Shown here one piece after another: positions 1 to 9,761 of a stretch of 64,000 nt of DNA. The DNA is from Phycisphaerae bacterium (lineage in GTDB: Bacteria; Planctomycetota; Phycisphaerae; UBA1845; JAFGLZ01): assembly GCA_016927755.1 (NCBI GenBank), contig JAFGLZ010000241.1, positions 62,001-126,000 on the forward strand, written 5' to 3'. The notes beneath the pieces were generated by a model, which did not search any database, was not told the origin of the DNA, and saw only the letters and a program-made list of their open reading frames with translations. The translations under genes and the position numbers were made by a program. Each line of letters begins with the position of its first letter. The stretch's first letter is position 1.

Positions 1-1
1 G

Positions 2-1123
2 CGGATGTTCGGCGGGCATAAGCTGGGGCCTCTGAACCCGGAGGGATTCCGCCGGTTCGTCGAGATGGTCCATCGCCGAGGCATGAAACTCATCGTGTAT
101 GCCTCAAGCGGCTTTTTCGAGCGGACCGATCCGGATTCTCGCGATGAGTGGGCCCGGCAACAGGATCTCGTGGAGATCTGCTTTCGCTACGCCCGATGCT
201 CGCCAGCCAGCGCGGGGTGGCGAGCGTATCTGTTGCCGCGGCTGACGCGGATCCTGGACGAGTACGGCGTGGACGGACTGTACAACGACCTCGGCTACAT
301 TCCGCTGGCGGGCAACCCACGTCCCGCGACCAAAGACGAGGTGCTCGCGTTCGAGGAGCGAAATGACTGTGACGGCGCGCTGACGGACCTGCTGGCGCTG
401 ATCTACGCCGAGGTCAAGCGTCGCGGTGGGGTGGTGAAACTGCACTACAGCGCGACGAACTGCCCGCGGACGTCGATGAAGGTGTACGACTACCTGTGGG
501 TGGGTGAGTCGGTTGGGAACGTGGACGAGCTGCGAGAGGCGGTGAAGAACCACGCGCCGTACGTCGTTCCGTGCCTGGACATGAGTCGGGCACGGATCGA
601 GCGAGAGGACGACTTGTACCTGCACGCGATCCCTTACATGCAGTTTCCGCTGCTGCTGGCGGGTCGACCGTTTACGGGCGAGCGGGCGGTGATACCGGGC
701 GTGAAGTATCCGGACGAGAAGCGCTGTTTCTGGACGCGACACTGCCGGGCGATTTGGAGGCAATATCAGGCCCATCCAGATGGGCCACACAGCTACGGTT
801 GGTGGGATTCATGCCCGGGTCGGCCGGAAGCCAAGCCCACGCATGCGCTTTGGCTCAAGCGATACCTCCCGCTCGTGGAGGAGGGGACCTGGGCCTGGCT
901 TGAGATCGGGGACAGCGACCTGTTCAAGGGAGCGCTGCCGGCGGGCGTCGTGGCGTCGGCATTTGCGAATCGCGACCTCTTCCTGGTTCTCGCGAATTAC
1001 GGCAGCTCATCCGTGACGGTTCAGACCTCCGATGCGTTTGTGGCGGTGGAGGCGAAAGGGGCTGCTGCGAGCACGCAGTGGAAGCTGGGGCCACGATCGC
1101 TCGCGATCCTGAGCCGGTGCTGA
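2..1123 (+). CDS. TIM-barrel glycoside hydrolase-like protein, 5' truncated by window edge
   Basis: Open frame continues to the left edge; (beta/alpha)-barrel-like motifs (HRRGMKLIVYASSGFF, DEYGVDGLYNDLGY, KLHYSATNCP). Confidence 0.6.
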   Translation, partial: RMFGGHKLGPLNPEGFRRFVEMVHRRGMKLIVYASSGFFERTDPDSRDEWARQQDLVEICFRYARCSPASAGWRAYLLPRLTRILDEYGVDGLYNDLGYIPLAGNPRPATKDEVLAFEERNDCDGALTDLLALIYAEVKRRGGVVKLHYSATNCPRTSMKVYDYLWVGESVGNVDELREAVKNHAPYVVPCLDMSRARIEREDDLYLHAIPYMQFPLLLAGRPFTGERAVIPGVKYPDEKRCFWTRHCRAIWRQYQAHPDGPHSYGWWDSCPGRPEAKPTHALWLKRYLPLVEEGTWAWLEIGDSDLFKGALPAGVVASAFANRDLFLVLANYGSSSVTVQTSDAFVAVEAKGAAASTQWKLGPRSLAILSRC

Positions 1124-1130
1124 CGCGCTC

Positions 1131-2981
1131 TCACGCGGGCTCAAGGCAGTCCATTGCCACGCCGCCCTCGCTGTTCGCGGGCAACGGCCAGCGGAGGGCG
1201 GTGAGGGCCGTCGGCAGGACGTCGGAGATCCTGAGGGGGTAGCGTCGTTCGTATCCGGGGCGGACGCCGGGTCCGGCGAGGAAGCACATGGCGGTCTCGC
1301 TGCCGCGACCGAGGCGTGCCGTGGGCTCGCAGGAGCCGTGATCGCCGAGATAGGGGCCCTGCGCGTCGGTGACGGCTTGGCCATCCGGTGTGGGCTGGAC
1401 GCTTCGGAAGACGCTGTATCCGGGCTGACAATAGAAGCGGATGTCGCCGTCGGTGGGCGCGCCCAGGCCATAGAAGGCGCCGTCTTCTCCGCGAAACACA
1501 TGGGTCATGACGTGCTTGCCGGTCAGCGGGTCCTTCCAGTCTCGCAGGGCGGCGATGACCTCATCTCTCGCGCGTTCGTATTCCGCGCCACGTTCGACGA
1601 TTCCATCGGGGTCGCAGCACTTCTTGTTGATCCAGATCTGCGAGAAGGGGTGTGCGACGGCGCATGTCTTGGACCAATCGATCTCGATCTTGCGGCCTTC
1701 GGTAGCGCTGTGCTTCGTGGCGAGGAATCCGTTGTCGGCGAGGTAGTTGTTGACGTTGACGCTTCGCCGCGAGGGCATGAGTCCGTGGTCGGAGAGGACC
1801 GCGAGGAGGGTGTCGTCATCGACGGCGTCGAGCACGATTCCGACCATCTCGTCGGCGATGCGAAGGATGGACTGATGGATTCGCTCGTAGTAGTCGAAGG
1901 TGTCAGGCTGGAAGAGCGGGCTGTCGGGATCGATCCTTTGAAAGAAGAAGTGGTAGAACTTGTCGAAGGCATGCCACTTGCTGAAGACGGCGGCGTAGCC
2001 CATCCGTTGGGTCAACTCGACTGCGGCACGAGCCTGCCAGACGGCCTGCTGGCGGAACTCGTCCATGAGGCCGTCAGGGTCGATCCATCCGGTGAGCAGG
2101 GCCGAGATGTTCAATGGCTCGGTATATGGTCCGAGCTTCTTGCGAAGACCGGCGGTCAAATCCGTCGGGTCGCCAAAGGCGTCTCTGAGTTGTAACGCCC
2201 CGACGTAGAGGGCAAGCCGTCGGGCGGCGGTCTCGACGACGGTGGGGCGGACGCGAAACTCGCATGCTACCTCGCGGTCTTCCCAGTGCCCTGAACACTC
2301 GATCCAGGGGGTCCACTGTCCTGCGGAGATCTCGGGCAACGTCCGGCCGGTGTCTGAGCAGGTGATGCGGACTCGGTTGCCTTCGATGAGCTCGAGGCCG
2401 AGGGTCAGCCAGGGGGAGTCGAGCTCGTCCAAGGGGCCGACGGCGATTGTTACGCGTCCGGCTTGGTCGACGGGAAGGAGCTCATGCTCGGCCCAGCGGT
2501 AGGGGTCAGCGGGGGTTACACGGTTGCTGAAGAGTCCTCGTGATCGGCAGACGGTCGTGTAGGGGGCGGACTCGCCGGGTGCGCCGTGTCCGCCGATAGC
2601 GGCGTGATGGCGGTCGCTGCGCGGACGTCCGTGGGGGTAGCTGATCGTGGCGGATCGGCGGCCATGGCGGGCGAGTGTCTCCCAGAGCGTTTCAGCGGCG
2701 CACTCTGGGCGTTGGAAGGCGTCGATGTAATCGGTGTAAGGCGAGCCGATGCGGTGCAGGGCGAACTCGCTGATTCCGGTGGTCCACGGTAGGGCGCCTG
2801 TCGAGACGTGGGCCCAGTTCCCGGGGGTCACGCCGGAGGGGTGCGGCAGCACCTTGGCGAAGACGCCTCGGGCGGCAAGGCGCGCGAAGTTCGGCAGGGC
2901 GCCGGAGGCCATGCCCTCGGCGACGAGGTAGGGTATGGCGCCATCCTGGCCAAGTACGATCAGCTTTCCGGTGTGGGTCAT
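1131..2981 (-). CDS. Alkaline phosphatase superfamily / type I phosphodiesterase-nucleotide pyrophosphatase family protein
   Basis: 616 aa; metal-site style motifs (GQDGAIPYLVAEGMASGALPNFARLAARGV, LSDHGLMPSRRSVNVNNYLADNGFL, GDHGS). Confidence 0.75.
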   Translation of the reverse strand: MTHTGKLIVLGQDGAIPYLVAEGMASGALPNFARLAARGVFAKVLPHPSGVTPGNWAHVSTGALPWTTGISEFALHRIGSPYTDYIDAFQRPECAAETLWETLARHGRRSATISYPHGRPRSDRHHAAIGGHGAPGESAPYTTVCRSRGLFSNRVTPADPYRWAEHELLPVDQAGRVTIAVGPLDELDSPWLTLGLELIEGNRVRITCSDTGRTLPEISAGQWTPWIECSGHWEDREVACEFRVRPTVVETAARRLALYVGALQLRDAFGDPTDLTAGLRKKLGPYTEPLNISALLTGWIDPDGLMDEFRQQAVWQARAAVELTQRMGYAAVFSKWHAFDKFYHFFFQRIDPDSPLFQPDTFDYYERIHQSILRIADEMVGIVLDAVDDDTLLAVLSDHGLMPSRRSVNVNNYLADNGFLATKHSATEGRKIEIDWSKTCAVAHPFSQIWINKKCCDPDGIVERGAEYERARDEVIAALRDWKDPLTGKHVMTHVFRGEDGAFYGLGAPTDGDIRFYCQPGYSVFRSVQPTPDGQAVTDAQGPYLGDHGSCEPTARLGRGSETAMCFLAGPGVRPGYERRYPLRISDVLPTALTALRWPLPANSEGGVAMDCLEPA

Positions 2982-3002
2982 GATCTATCCCAGGTTGTCA
3001 TG

Positions 3003-3488
3003 TCACAGTTGCAGGTAGTATCGCTGAAAGCCAATGATGGGCTTGAAGCCCGCACGCTCGTACATCTTACGCGCGGGGGCGTGTCCATCGTTGAGAGCGG
3101 TCTGGACCTCGGCGGTGCTCATGCCGCGTCGGCGAAGCTCATCGAGGATGAACTCGATCTGGCGGGGGCCGTATCCCTGGCCGCGAACGTCGGGATGCAC
3201 GCCGTTGTGGCCGATCTCGCCGATTCCGGTTGCGGTGTCGACGTGGAGGCAGCAGAAGGCGAGGACGCGTCCATCGACCTCGGTGACGAAGCTGTTGGCC
3301 GGTTCGGCGAACAGCTCCTGGCGGACCTCGGCCGTCTTGTGCTCCTGCCAGGGCTTTCCGCCGATGAGGCGGTCGTATGTCCGCTCGCGGAGGCAGGCCA
3401 GCCCGATGCTCCAGATTCGTCGGATGATGTCGTCGACGGCCGGCCAGTCTTCCGGGCGGATGGGTCGGATGTTTCCGTGCTGGGTCAT
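3003..3488 (-). CDS. GNAT family N-acetyltransferase
   Basis: 161 aa; GNAT core (VHPDVRGQGYGPRQIEFILDELRRRGMSTAEVQTALNDGHAPARKMYERAGF). Confidence 0.85.
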   Translation of the reverse strand: MTQHGNIRPIRPEDWPAVDDIIRRIWSIGLACLRERTYDRLIGGKPWQEHKTAEVRQELFAEPANSFVTEVDGRVLAFCCLHVDTATGIGEIGHNGVHPDVRGQGYGPRQIEFILDELRRRGMSTAEVQTALNDGHAPARKMYERAGFKPIIGFQRYYLQL

Positions 3489-3557
3489 GTACGGACTACC
3501 TGTCGACCGCGGCAGAGGGTTTGGGCAGACCGCCGGGGGGGCGGTGCCGTCCTCGCC

Positions 3558-6383
3558 CTACTGTTTCCAGAAGGACTGTCCCTTGACGGCGATCTCGGCG
3601 ATGTCGTCGAGGTTGCCGGAGGCCACGACGGGCTTGCCCTTGTCGTCGAAGCGGAGTTCGACGTAGTCGGTCAGCTTCTTGAGACGAACCGTGACGTCCC
3701 CGACGGCAAGGGCTGCGCCTCGGCAGATCGCGATCCGGTCGATCTTTCCGTCCGGTGACGTCCGGACGACGCAGAGATCGCCGTCGTACTTCAGATTCCA
3801 CGCCTTCTGGATCAGTTCGGCGCCCATCGCCCATGCGGGACGGAGGCCGGCGGCGTTCTCGACGTCCGCGGCGACGATGAGGTCCCGGCGACCATTGTTG
3901 AGCTGGAGTTCCACTGCGACGTTGTTGTCCGGATACGCCTTGCCGGAGGCATCCTCCAGGGGGAGTCGGCGTATGCGGGCGAGGTTGGGGGTTTTCTCAT
4001 ACGGCTCGATGACGGCGAGGAAGGTCGAGGCGAGGGGGGCCTTTTCGGCGGCGCGTCGGATCATGATTCTGGGGATCCAGGCCTCCTGGGTGGAATCGAA
4101 GATGCCCTGCATGACCCATGCCTCGGCGGTGGATGCGGCCGCGTCGTTGGTGAGGTCGGTGTATCGGAGATGGACCTGGGCGTCCTTTGGCAGGTAGCCG
4201 TAGCGGTCTTCGATGGCCCAGTCGACGCTCCATCCCGGTTTTGCGGCGCGGTCGCACTGGAAGTTCCGCATGAGCGTGGCGTGGCCGTAGGGTTCGCCCG
4301 GTTGGAGCGAGAGCCCCGTGGGTGTGATCTTGCCGAAGTGGCTGTGGACAAACTTGGCGTGGTCCGTGCCGCCGACGACGCGAAAGACGTCGAAGACGTA
4401 GAAGTCGTTGTCGGAGAGGTCGACGGACAGGACGGTGCGCTCGTACTGTTTTCCGCCGATGAGGGCGGGATCGGAGGCGCGGATGGCTCGGAACTGCTTG
4501 CCGTCGGCCCAGAGGGTCGTTCGACCGGCGGAGACGGCCTGCGAGTTGCCGTCGACGACTACGGTGTTGTGGGATGCGGTCATGACATACCAGCCGAACT
4601 TCTCACCGCCCCAACCGCCGAATTGGACGGGGGGGTAGCCAAAGTCGGGCATGAGGTCGAGCCCCTTGGCGAAGAGGCCAAGGTTCATGCCGTCGCGATG
4701 GGCATGGCTTCCTCCGGCGTCGTAGTCGAGCCACACGGCACGGGCGTGGTTGCCCTGGCCCGAGCGGAGGACCGCGATGCGCCATTCCTGCTTGTTGACG
4801 CCGTCGAGCTTGGGGGTGGGTCCTTCGCGTTGAATGACCTGGGCGACGCGTTTCTGAAAAGCCTGCGCGTCAGTGGCCAGGATGTCGTAGGGAAGCCCGT
4901 CGAGTTTGTTGTCGTTGGCGTGATAGAGGACCTGAACGAACGCCGGATCGTTCGTGAGCTCGTAGAGCTTCCAGAAGAAGGTGAAACTGGAGGGCTGGAG
5001 GGAGCCGGGGCGGTCGAAGCTCGTGCCCGCATAGTGCGTTACTTGGCCCGCGAAATACCCTGAGTCGCCGGACTGCGGGTAGTACTTGCCGAGGCACCAC
5101 GTGTCGATGTGGAACCGGAAGGCTCGATGTAGGCGGGGGTGGCGGCTGTAAACGTCGGCCAGGAAGCCGGGCTCGAGTCTGGAGAGGCGGCCGAGGAATT
5201 CCGCCAGGGACCTTGGGCCGATGGTGGTGTAGCCGGCCAGGCCCTTCTCACCGGTCATTCCGTCAACGCGGGTCGCCTTCGTGACGATACCGTCGATGAG
5301 GGCGTGGATCTCCTTGCGGTTCTTGGGCCAGGCGAGGACGGCCTGGATGACGGTCAGCGCGACGTCGGTTCTAGGGTAGTTCGAGAGGATCTTGTCGCGG
5401 TGCTGGATGGTGTCCCGTAGGATGCAATCCTCAATATTGCGCTGGATGTCGGCGAAGGTGGCCTTTGGATTGGGGAGCTTGTACTGCTCGGCCTTGCTGG
5501 CCAAGAACTGGACGAGGAACTTGTCTGTTCTGATGGCGTCGAAGATCTGGTCGTAGGCGAGGGCCAGGAGTCGGACCTCCTCGCAGGCGTCGTGCCAGGT
5601 GGAGACGTATCCGCGATCGCCTCGGCGCTCGTAGACCCATCCCTGCTTGTGAAAGTCGTGCGTCGGGTAGAGGTCGGCCACGCGGTCGAGGAGGATGCCC
5701 GCGCGGTGGGCGTAGCCCTCGTCACCGGTGACGACGTAAGCCTGGGCGAGCTTGACGACGCCGTCGACGATGGCTTGCTTCCACTGGCCGTAGATCAGGT
5801 AGGTTCCGATGAACCGCCAGCGATTCTTGCCCTCGACGTATCCATTGCCGTCGTCGACGCCGAAGAGATGCTTGGGGTCGGCGGCGTCGGGGTGCTTTGC
5901 GCTAACCAGGAGGGATCGATCGGCCTTCTTCGGGTCGAATGCGCCGTGATCGTCGAGGCCGGACTTGTAGAACTTGGCGAAGTCATTGGTTGGGAAGAGC
6001 TGGCCGCAGTGAGGGCAACGGACCTTCCAGGGGCGATTGAGGGCGTCGATCTCCCAGTTGTACATCGGGACGCGTTTCTTGCAGGCGGGGCAGAAGCCGC
6101 TGGACCAGACCATCCAGGAGCGGTCGATGGTGCTGGCGAACATGAGATCCCAAAGCTCGTCGTGGGTGTACTTCATCCAGGGTTCGGCGGCGCGGATGAT
6201 GTCCTTGCGGACTGCTTGGGCCCAGTCGTACTTCTTAGCGTTGGCCCGGGCGTTGGCGATTAACTCGGCGGGGAACAGGGCGCTGGCCTCCTTTGACGGG
6301 GGCCGGCTGGTCGAGGAGGAATCGGCGAGGAGATGCGTGCAGAGACAGAAGGTGGCCAAGACCACGGTCCAGAAGGCGTTCAT
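3558..6383 (-). CDS. Secreted heparinase II/III-family polysaccharide lyase-like protein with N-terminal CxxC...CxxC module
   Basis: ORF 3558..6578; likely start is the internal ATG at 6383 followed by a signal peptide (MNAFWTVVLATFCLCTHLLA); heparinase II/III-like region (WLDYDAGGSHAHRDGMNLGLFAKGLDLMPDFGYP, SHNTVVVDGNSQ). Confidence 0.75.
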   Translation of the reverse strand: MNAFWTVVLATFCLCTHLLADSSSTSRPPSKEASALFPAELIANARANAKKYDWAQAVRKDIIRAAEPWMKYTHDELWDLMFASTIDRSWMVWSSGFCPACKKRVPMYNWEIDALNRPWKVRCPHCGQLFPTNDFAKFYKSGLDDHGAFDPKKADRSLLVSAKHPDAADPKHLFGVDDGNGYVEGKNRWRFIGTYLIYGQWKQAIVDGVVKLAQAYVVTGDEGYAHRAGILLDRVADLYPTHDFHKQGWVYERRGDRGYVSTWHDACEEVRLLALAYDQIFDAIRTDKFLVQFLASKAEQYKLPNPKATFADIQRNIEDCILRDTIQHRDKILSNYPRTDVALTVIQAVLAWPKNRKEIHALIDGIVTKATRVDGMTGEKGLAGYTTIGPRSLAEFLGRLSRLEPGFLADVYSRHPRLHRAFRFHIDTWCLGKYYPQSGDSGYFAGQVTHYAGTSFDRPGSLQPSSFTFFWKLYELTNDPAFVQVLYHANDNKLDGLPYDILATDAQAFQKRVAQVIQREGPTPKLDGVNKQEWRIAVLRSGQGNHARAVWLDYDAGGSHAHRDGMNLGLFAKGLDLMPDFGYPPVQFGGWGGEKFGWYVMTASHNTVVVDGNSQAVSAGRTTLWADGKQFRAIRASDPALIGGKQYERTVLSVDLSDNDFYVFDVFRVVGGTDHAKFVHSHFGKITPTGLSLQPGEPYGHATLMRNFQCDRAAKPGWSVDWAIEDRYGYLPKDAQVHLRYTDLTNDAAASTAEAWVMQGIFDSTQEAWIPRIMIRRAAEKAPLASTFLAVIEPYEKTPNLARIRRLPLEDASGKAYPDNNVAVELQLNNGRRDLIVAADVENAAGLRPAWAMGAELIQKAWNLKYDGDLCVVRTSPDGKIDRIAICRGAALAVGDVTVRLKKLTDYVELRFDDKGKPVVASGNLDDIAEIAVKGQSFWKQ

Positions 6384-6580
6384 CCGTGAGACCTCCCAAT
6401 ACGTCGGGCACCGGGGCAGCAGACGGTGCGGCTCGATCGCCGCGTGCCCAAGAGTATCCGCCACCGGAGCGAACCGATCAAGCGTGATTAGCCAGGCGTG
6501 CGGGCCGCATGGCTGCGTCCGGTGACACCGCGCTTGACGCGGCAGCATGACGACGGTGTAGTAGTGGCCCGAAACCACCC

Positions 6581-7453
6581 ATGTTCAAGCGACGTGATCT
6601 GACAGGCTGGCTGTTCGCATCCCCAATCCTCATCGGACTGGTCGTGTTTACGATCTATCCGTTCATCGCATCACTGTATCTGAGCTTCTGCGACTACGAC
6701 ATCTTTACGCCGCCGCGGTGGGTCGGGCTGACGAACTACGTCACGCTTTTCACGGAGGATCCGCTGTTCTGGAAGTCGCTTCAGAACGTGCTGTACTACA
6801 CGGCTTTCGCGGTACCGCTGAGTATCGTGTTTGGCGTGGTTCTGGCGCTTCTGCTGGACGCCAACATCCGGGGATTGAGCGTCTATCGGACGATCTTCTT
6901 CTTGCCGTCCATCGTGCCGATCGTGGCGAGCAGCGTTCTGTGGCTGTGGCTGCTGAACCCGAAGATCGGGCTCGTGAACCTGATGCTGAAGACGGTCGGG
7001 GTGGAGGGGCCCGGGTGGCTGAACGACCCGGATTGGTCGAAGCCGTCGCTGATCATCATGGCGGTGTGGGGCGTCGGGCATTTCATGATCATCTATCTGG
7101 CGGGGCTGAAGGATATTCCTGTATCGCTGTATGAGGCGTCGATGGTGGACGGGGCGAGCGCGTGGCAGCGGGTTCGGCACATCACGCTTCCGATGCTGAC
7201 GCCGGTGATCTTCTTTCACCTGGTGATGGGGCTGATCGCCTCGTTTCAGTACTTCACGCAGGCCTTCGTGATGACGGCGGGGGGGCCGTTGGATTCGACG
7301 CTCTTCTATGCGCTTCATCTCTTCTTCGAGGCGTTCGCGTATCTCAAGATGGGATATGCGTCGGCGATGGCGTGGGTGTTGTTTCTGATCGTGGTGTGCG
7401 TGACGGCGCTGGTTTTCAGGAGCCAGGGCCGGTGGGTGCACTATGGGCGGTGA
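6581..7453 (+). CDS. Carbohydrate ABC transporter permease (MalF/UgpA type)
   Basis: 290 aa, multiple TM; EAA-type loop YEASMVDGASAWQRVRHITLPMLTPV. Confidence 0.9.
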   Translation: MFKRRDLTGWLFASPILIGLVVFTIYPFIASLYLSFCDYDIFTPPRWVGLTNYVTLFTEDPLFWKSLQNVLYYTAFAVPLSIVFGVVLALLLDANIRGLSVYRTIFFLPSIVPIVASSVLWLWLLNPKIGLVNLMLKTVGVEGPGWLNDPDWSKPSLIIMAVWGVGHFMIIYLAGLKDIPVSLYEASMVDGASAWQRVRHITLPMLTPVIFFHLVMGLIASFQYFTQAFVMTAGGPLDSTLFYALHLFFEAFAYLKMGYASAMAWVLFLIVVCVTALVFRSQGRWVHYGR

Positions 7454-8870
7454 CATGCTCGACGGATCGGCGAAGACGGGGCGCGTGCTTCGCGGGGTTC
7501 AGGTGATCGCCGCGATGGCGGCGACGGTCTTCGTTGGCTGGCTGTTCGTGGCGTATTCGGCTCCTAGTCGGCAGACGTATCCGGAGCGCGAGAAGGTCGT
7601 GTTCTGGCATATGTGGACGAGCAACTGGGCGGACGTGATCAACCAGATCGTGGATCGGTACAACCGGAGCCAAGACCGGTATGAGGTGGTGCCGCTGATT
7701 ATCACCGGTGGCGGGGCGGTTCAGGGAGGGGCGGTGGGGGCGGATCTGAAGACGATGATCGCGGCGGCGGGGGGAGATCCTCCAGACTGCATGGGTCAGT
7801 GGGAGATGGTGATTCCGGCGTGGGCGGAACGGGGGGTGCTGACGCCGCTGGACACGCTGATGAAGCCCGGTGAGTGGGAGGACCTGAAGAAGCGGCTGTA
7901 CCCGGCGGTGCTGAACATCGGGTTGTACAAGGGCCACTTCTACGGCCTGTCGACGGGGATGAACACGTGGGCGATGTACTACCGTCCGAGTCACTTCATC
8001 AAGGCGGGTCTGGATCCGAACCGATTCCCGACGACGCTGGAGGAGCTGGACGAGGTCGCGGACAAGCTCTACACGTACGATGACGAGGGGAACATCTCGC
8101 GGATCGGCTTCGCGCCGGAGTGGCTGAATCAGTGGATCGCGGTGTTTGGGGGGAGCCTGTACGACTATGGCAAGTCGGAGCTGACCATCACGAATCCGCG
8201 AAACGTCGACGCGCTGCAGTACATCGTGAGTTACAGCAACCGATACACGTTCGACGCGCTGCTCAAGTTCAAGAGCGGCTTGCCGAGCACGTTCGCGGCG
8301 AGTTGGCCGTTCATCAGCGGGGCGTTCTCGATTTGCGTGGACGGGCAGTGGCGGATCGAGCAGTTGCGGCAGTACGCTCCGGAGCTGGACTACAAGACGG
8401 CGCCGATTCCTCCGCCGAAGGGCGGCAAGAAGCTGGCGTGCTGGTCGAACGGCAACTTCATGATCGTTCCGACGGAGGCGAAGAACAAGGCGGGGGCGAT
8501 GGACTTCATCCGCTTCTGGTCGGGGATGGACGACCCGGTTCGGGCGGCGGAGTTCTACACATGGGGCGGATGGCTGCCGATCGTGCCGGAGATTGCACGG
8601 GCGCCGGTCTACCAGGCGTACCTGAAGAAGTACCCGGAGTTCCGTACGTTCGTGGAGGTGATGGCGTCGCCCAACGTGCAGGTCACGCCGCCGACGCCGG
8701 TGCAGGCGTTCCTGAATCAGCGGCTGGGCTGGGTCGAGGATGCGGCTTGCCGAGGGGTGCTGACGCCGCAGGCAGCGTTGGAGCAGTTGGACAGGGATGT
8801 CCGGCGGGAATTGAAGAATATGCGGTTGCCGGGACGCTCGGTTTCGGGCGATTCACGCGCGGAGAAGTGA
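7443..8870 (+). CDS. Extracellular sugar-binding protein of ABC transporter, apparently N-terminally membrane anchored
   Basis: 475 aa; SBP family 1 features (WHMWTSNWADVINQIVDRYNRSQDRYEVV); N-terminal TM VIAAMAATVFVGWLFVAYSAP without a lipobox Cys; overlaps upstream permease. Confidence 0.85.
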   Translation: MGGDMLDGSAKTGRVLRGVQVIAAMAATVFVGWLFVAYSAPSRQTYPEREKVVFWHMWTSNWADVINQIVDRYNRSQDRYEVVPLIITGGGAVQGGAVGADLKTMIAAAGGDPPDCMGQWEMVIPAWAERGVLTPLDTLMKPGEWEDLKKRLYPAVLNIGLYKGHFYGLSTGMNTWAMYYRPSHFIKAGLDPNRFPTTLEELDEVADKLYTYDDEGNISRIGFAPEWLNQWIAVFGGSLYDYGKSELTITNPRNVDALQYIVSYSNRYTFDALLKFKSGLPSTFAASWPFISGAFSICVDGQWRIEQLRQYAPELDYKTAPIPPPKGGKKLACWSNGNFMIVPTEAKNKAGAMDFIRFWSGMDDPVRAAEFYTWGGWLPIVPEIARAPVYQAYLKKYPEFRTFVEVMASPNVQVTPPTPVQAFLNQRLGWVEDAACRGVLTPQAALEQLDRDVRRELKNMRLPGRSVSGDSRAEK

Positions 8871-9727
8871 TGCAGCGGTTGCCCTGGTATTCGAGACTCG
8901 CGGTCCATGCGGTGCTCATCGCGCTGGCTGTGCCGTTCACGCTGCCGCTCGTGTGGATGGTGAGCACGAGCTTGAAGGGCAAGGAGCAGGTATTCGCGAG
9001 GGAGGTCCACACGTCGGTGTCGGGTTTGGCGAAGGAGCTGTGGCCGAGCCCGATTCGATTGAGGAACTACTCGGAGGGGCTCCAGTACGTGCCATTCCCG
9101 CTGTATCTCCGGAACACGCTGTTGTTGTGCTTCCTGAACGTGCTGGGAGCGGTGGCGTCGAGCGCGATCGCGGCGTACGCGTTCGCGAAGCTGGAATGGC
9201 GGGGTCGCAGCGTGGTGTTCGGGATCGTGATCGCCACGATGATCCTTCCGAACGAGGTTAGGCTGATACCGACATTCGCTCTGTTCAGGTGGCTGGGCTG
9301 GTATGGGACGTACCTGCCGCTGTTCATTCCGGCGTTTTTCGGGAACGCGTTCTACATCTTTTTACTGAGGCAGTTCTTCCGGACGATCCCGGACGAGATG
9401 TGCGACGCAGCGCGGATCGACGGTTGCAGCGAGTGGGGGATTCTGTGGCGGATGGTGCTGCCGCTGGGCAAGCCGGCGCTGGCAACGTGCGCGTTGTTTC
9501 AGTTCCTCTACACGTGGAACGACTTCAACGGTCCGCTGATCTACCTGACCGACCAGAGCAAGTACACGCTGGCATACGGTTTGCAGCAGTTCCTGGGCGC
9601 GTTCGGCAGCGAGTGGGCCCTATTGATGGCGGCAACCACGGTCTTCACGGTGCCGATCATCATCCTGTTCTTCCTGGCGCAGCGGACGTTCATCCAGGGC
9701 ATCGCCACGACGGGGGCGAAGGGGTAG
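8870..9727 (+). CDS. Carbohydrate ABC transporter permease (MalG/UgpE type)
   Basis: In-frame ATG at 8870 inside ORF 8120..9727, TGATG overlap with the SBP stop; EAA loop DAARIDGCSEWGILWRMVLPLGKPAL. Confidence 0.9.
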   Translation: MQRLPWYSRLAVHAVLIALAVPFTLPLVWMVSTSLKGKEQVFAREVHTSVSGLAKELWPSPIRLRNYSEGLQYVPFPLYLRNTLLLCFLNVLGAVASSAIAAYAFAKLEWRGRSVVFGIVIATMILPNEVRLIPTFALFRWLGWYGTYLPLFIPAFFGNAFYIFLLRQFFRTIPDEMCDAARIDGCSEWGILWRMVLPLGKPALATCALFQFLYTWNDFNGPLIYLTDQSKYTLAYGLQQFLGAFGSEWALLMAATTVFTVPIIILFFLAQRTFIQGIATTGAKG

Positions 9728-9761
9728 TCCGCTTCGCCCCCGGTTGGGGCGCGGCATTCCC

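Noticed and set aside
6534-6562. TTGACG-N17-TGTAGT as a promoter for the ABC cassette
   Set aside because: Weak -10 match; too common a pattern to support alone
8120-8869. N-terminal extension of the second permease ORF
   Set aside because: Out-of-frame shadow of the SBP gene; the real start is ATG 8870 overlapping the SBP stop
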